Assembly (NCBI GenBank): GCA_025354965.1
Contig: JANXLW010000369.1
Span: 1-7,120, forward strand
Length of the DNA stretch: 7,120 bases
Direction of reading: 5' to 3'
Source: Betaproteobacteria bacterium
GTDB taxonomy: Bacteria; Pseudomonadota; Gammaproteobacteria; Burkholderiales; Burkholderiaceae_C
A model generated the notes under the pieces. The model ran no database searches. It was not told the origin of the DNA and was given only the letters and a program-made list of their open reading frames with translations. Positions 5,129 to 7,120 of the stretch are shown here, piece by piece (within the stretch, counting starts at the first letter, position 1; every line of letters starts with the position of its first letter). The position numbers were made by a program, and so were the translations under genes.

Positions 5129-7120
5129 CTACAGCTTGATTTCCAGCCGCGCCTGTAGGCTGCGCCAGGAGGGCGCCGTGGTGGTCTGGCTCTCACGCAA
5201 GGCCTGACCGGCAGGATTCACCGATTCCAGCAGCGTGGTTGAAACATAGTCGCGCGCTGCCACGTTGCCCAGCGACACGCGGAGCTGGTTGCCGGGGCTG
5301 ATGGTCCACAACAAAAAACTGTCGAACACCAGTTTGGCCCCCTGGACAACACTCTGACCGTCGCTCAGGCGGGTGTTATAGCCTGGTGTCCAGTTGAAGT
5401 TGCCACCGAAGCTCAGCGGCCATTCACGCAAGCGGTAGTCAGCGCCCAGGTTCGCCGTGGCATCGGGTTGCTGCACCAGCCGGTTGTCAGGCCCGGGCAC
5501 GCCCGTCACGCGCGAGGCGAACAGACTGGCATTGGCGCGCACATCAATGCGTGGCGCCGCCAGCCACAGGTCGCTGGCACGAAACTTGGCCTCCAGCTCC
5601 AGCCCCTGAGTGATGGCGTCGCCGATGTTTTGCAGCCGTGCCACCCAACGCGGCTGGTCGGCCCAGGACACGGTCTCCAGGGTTGACTGACTGCGCATCA
5701 GGTTATTGATATGGCGGTAAAACAGATTGGCGCTGAGCATGCCGCTGCCGCTCAGGTAGCGTTCCATGGCGATGTCGAGCCCGCTGGCCAGCTCGGGCTT
5801 GAGCGCCGGATTGCCGGTGCGATCCGGGTGCATTTCGTCGTTCGCACCGCGGCCCGGGAACATGCTGTTGATGCTGGGGCGCGCAATCAGGTCTTGCAAA
5901 TTGGGCGAGCGGTAGCTGCGCGTCAGGCTGGCCCGGATCTGGTCCTGGCCTTTGGCGTCGAGTTTCCACACCGCATGCAGCAGTGGCGTCCAGACGCTGC
6001 TGCGGTTCGAGATATCGGGTGTGCCGGCGGCGGGCGTGCCCTGCGTCGTGATGCCTTCCCAGCGCAAGCCGGCATGGGCGGCGAACTGCGGCGAGATCGC
6101 CCATTCGTCCTGTGCAAAGAGGGCCGCACGCGCGCTCGAAGCCGTGAGATTGCCGTCGAATTCGGTCAAGGGCGACTGGCCATCCTGCAGCATGGTGGCG
6201 GCCTCGCGGCGCCGGTTGGTTTGCAACTCGACGCCGCTGACCAGGCTGTGTTCGTCGGCCAATGTCTTGGTCAGTTTTGCGTTGAGGCTGAAATTCAGAT
6301 CATGCTGGTCCGACTGGTTGTCGGAGACACCCGCCGAGGGGCCGGCACCACCGAAATTCTGACGTAGCGTGGCGTTGTCCCAATCGCTCTTGCCCAGGCT
6401 GGCACTCATCAGCCAGTTGCCACCGTCTTGCAGCCGGTGCGTCCATTGGGCAGCAAGACGGCGACTGGTAAAACTGCTGGTGCCCGAGCCAGTGCTGCTG
6501 TCGTAAGGTGTGATGCCGCCCAATTGCAGCAGGCTGCTGTTGCTCGCGCTGCTGCTTTCGGAGTGCACCAGCATCGGTGTCAGCACCAGCACGTCGCCAG
6601 TTTCTCCGCGCCATTGCAGTCGGGCATTGACCTGCATGCCGGTGCGCTGGCCCGTGGACAGGGTGCGCTCGGTCTGGTCGACAAGCTCACCGCTCACCAG
6701 GTTTTCAGTGACTGTGTGGCTGGTGCTGTCGTTGCTGCGCTCGCCATGTTGAGCCGAGAGGGACAGGTTGTAGGTCCAGGCACCTGCCGTGTCGTTGCGG
6801 GTCCAGGAAAAGCCCGGTTGGGTGTTGCCGTTCTCCAGGCCAACACCAAGGCGAAGGTCGTTGAGCTTTTTGCTGTAGCCGCCGCGGGTGATGATGTTGA
6901 TGGTGCCGGCGATGGCGCGGGCACCGGTCTCGGCGGTGGGTGCGCGCAGGATTTCAATGCGCTCGATTTGCTCCGGCGAGAGTTCGTCCAGCGAGAAGCC
7001 GCGCGGCGCCGGCTCGCCATCGATCAGGATCTGGGTGTAGCCACCGCCCAGGCCTCGCATGCGCGGGGCACCACCACGTCCCGGGCGCCCCGGCATGGTG
7101 ACTCCCGGCAGGCGCTTGAG
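5129..7120 (-). CDS. TonB-dependent outer-membrane receptor, N-terminally truncated by the window edge
   Basis: The reading frame stays open to the right edge: eight codons (LKRLPGVT) precede the first in-window Met at 7096, so that Met is internal and the true start, signal peptide, TonB box and first part of the plug lie outside. Counting from that Met (655 residues to the stop), residues 1 to about 72 are the end of the plug domain, with RMRGLGGGYTQILIDG (12-27), the hallmark IERIEILRAPTAE (44-56) and AIAGTINIITRGG (61-73). The rest is a 22-stranded-type beta-barrel rich in alternating, aromatic-flanked strands, including RSYRSPNLQDLI-type receptor sequence near the middle. It ends in LEIKL, so the last residue is Leu rather than the usual Phe or Trp. 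Such receptors pull substrates through the outer membrane using TonB/ExbBD energy. The substrate cannot be read from sequence; the adjacent cytoplasmic glucan enzymes suggest an oligosaccharide, and a siderophore receptor is a less likely alternative. Its promoter is outside the window. Confidence 0.95.
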   Translation of the reverse strand, partial: LKRLPGVTMPGRPGRGGAPRMRGLGGGYTQILIDGEPAPRGFSLDELSPEQIERIEILRAPTAETGARAIAGTINIITRGGYSKKLNDLRLGVGLENGNTQPGFSWTRNDTAGAWTYNLSLSAQHGERSNDSTSHTVTENLVSGELVDQTERTLSTGQRTGMQVNARLQWRGETGDVLVLTPMLVHSESSSASNSSLLQLGGITPYDSSTGSGTSSFTSRRLAAQWTHRLQDGGNWLMSASLGKSDWDNATLRQNFGGAGPSAGVSDNQSDQHDLNFSLNAKLTKTLADEHSLVSGVELQTNRRREAATMLQDGQSPLTEFDGNLTASSARAALFAQDEWAISPQFAAHAGLRWEGITTQGTPAAGTPDISNRSSVWTPLLHAVWKLDAKGQDQIRASLTRSYRSPNLQDLIARPSINSMFPGRGANDEMHPDRTGNPALKPELASGLDIAMERYLSGSGMLSANLFYRHINNLMRSQSTLETVSWADQPRWVARLQNIGDAITQGLELEAKFRASDLWLAAPRIDVRANASLFASRVTGVPGPDNRLVQQPDATANLGADYRLREWPLSFGGNFNWTPGYNTRLSDGQSVVQGAKLVFDSFLLWTISPGNQLRVSLGNVAARDYVSTTLLESVNPAGQALRESQTTTAPSWRSLQARLEIKL

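Noticed and set aside
5711..6367. 218-aa plus-strand open frame within the receptor gene
   Set aside because: It is a shadow of the receptor barrel; its composition is low-information and no motif is seen.
1..7120. CRISPR array, tRNA or rRNA gene, insertion-sequence transposase
   Set aside because: No regularly spaced direct repeats, no tRNA-like cloverleaf or rRNA sequence, and no transposase-like reading frame were seen; almost all of the window is accounted for by three metabolic genes.

Overview
The window looks like part of a carbohydrate-uptake and degradation locus from a GC-rich Gram-negative bacterium. The outer-membrane receptor, base composition and protein style fit a betaproteobacterium of the Burkholderiales (Comamonadaceae-like), but that placement is inference and no marker gene is present. 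All three protein-coding genes lie on the minus strand, so transcription runs from the right edge towards the left.

From right to left: (1) a TonB-dependent outer-membrane receptor whose N-terminus is cut off by the right edge (5129 to beyond 7120); (2) a 100-bp intergenic region with a small TTCG-loop hairpin and a near-perfect LacI-family operator (5059-5076) in an AT-rich patch; (3) a complete 453-aa GH1 beta-glucosidase (3667-5028); (4) 29 bp later, a complete 1148-aa GH94 phosphorylase (191-3637); (5) 190 bp of non-coding sequence holding a 123-bp element bounded by 24-bp inverted repeats (59-181). Positions 1-58 show nothing recognisable.

The GH94 protein is the most informative gene. 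Along its whole length it resembles the C-terminal phosphorylase half of cyclic beta-1,2-glucan synthase (NdvB), but it has no glycosyltransferase part. Its length is that of 1,2-beta-oligoglucan (sophoro-oligosaccharide) phosphorylases, not the roughly 800-aa cellobiose, chitobiose or cellobionic acid phosphorylases. A coherent working model is: the receptor imports beta-glucan oligosaccharides, probably beta-1,2-linked, through the outer membrane; the GH94 enzyme phosphorolyses them in the cytoplasm to glucose 1-phosphate plus shorter oligomers; the GH1 enzyme hydrolyses the remaining disaccharide; and a LacI-family repressor encoded outside the window controls the GH1-GH94 operon. The inner-membrane transporter, any endo-glucanase and the regulator are not in the window, and the substrate linkage is inferred from homology rather than shown.
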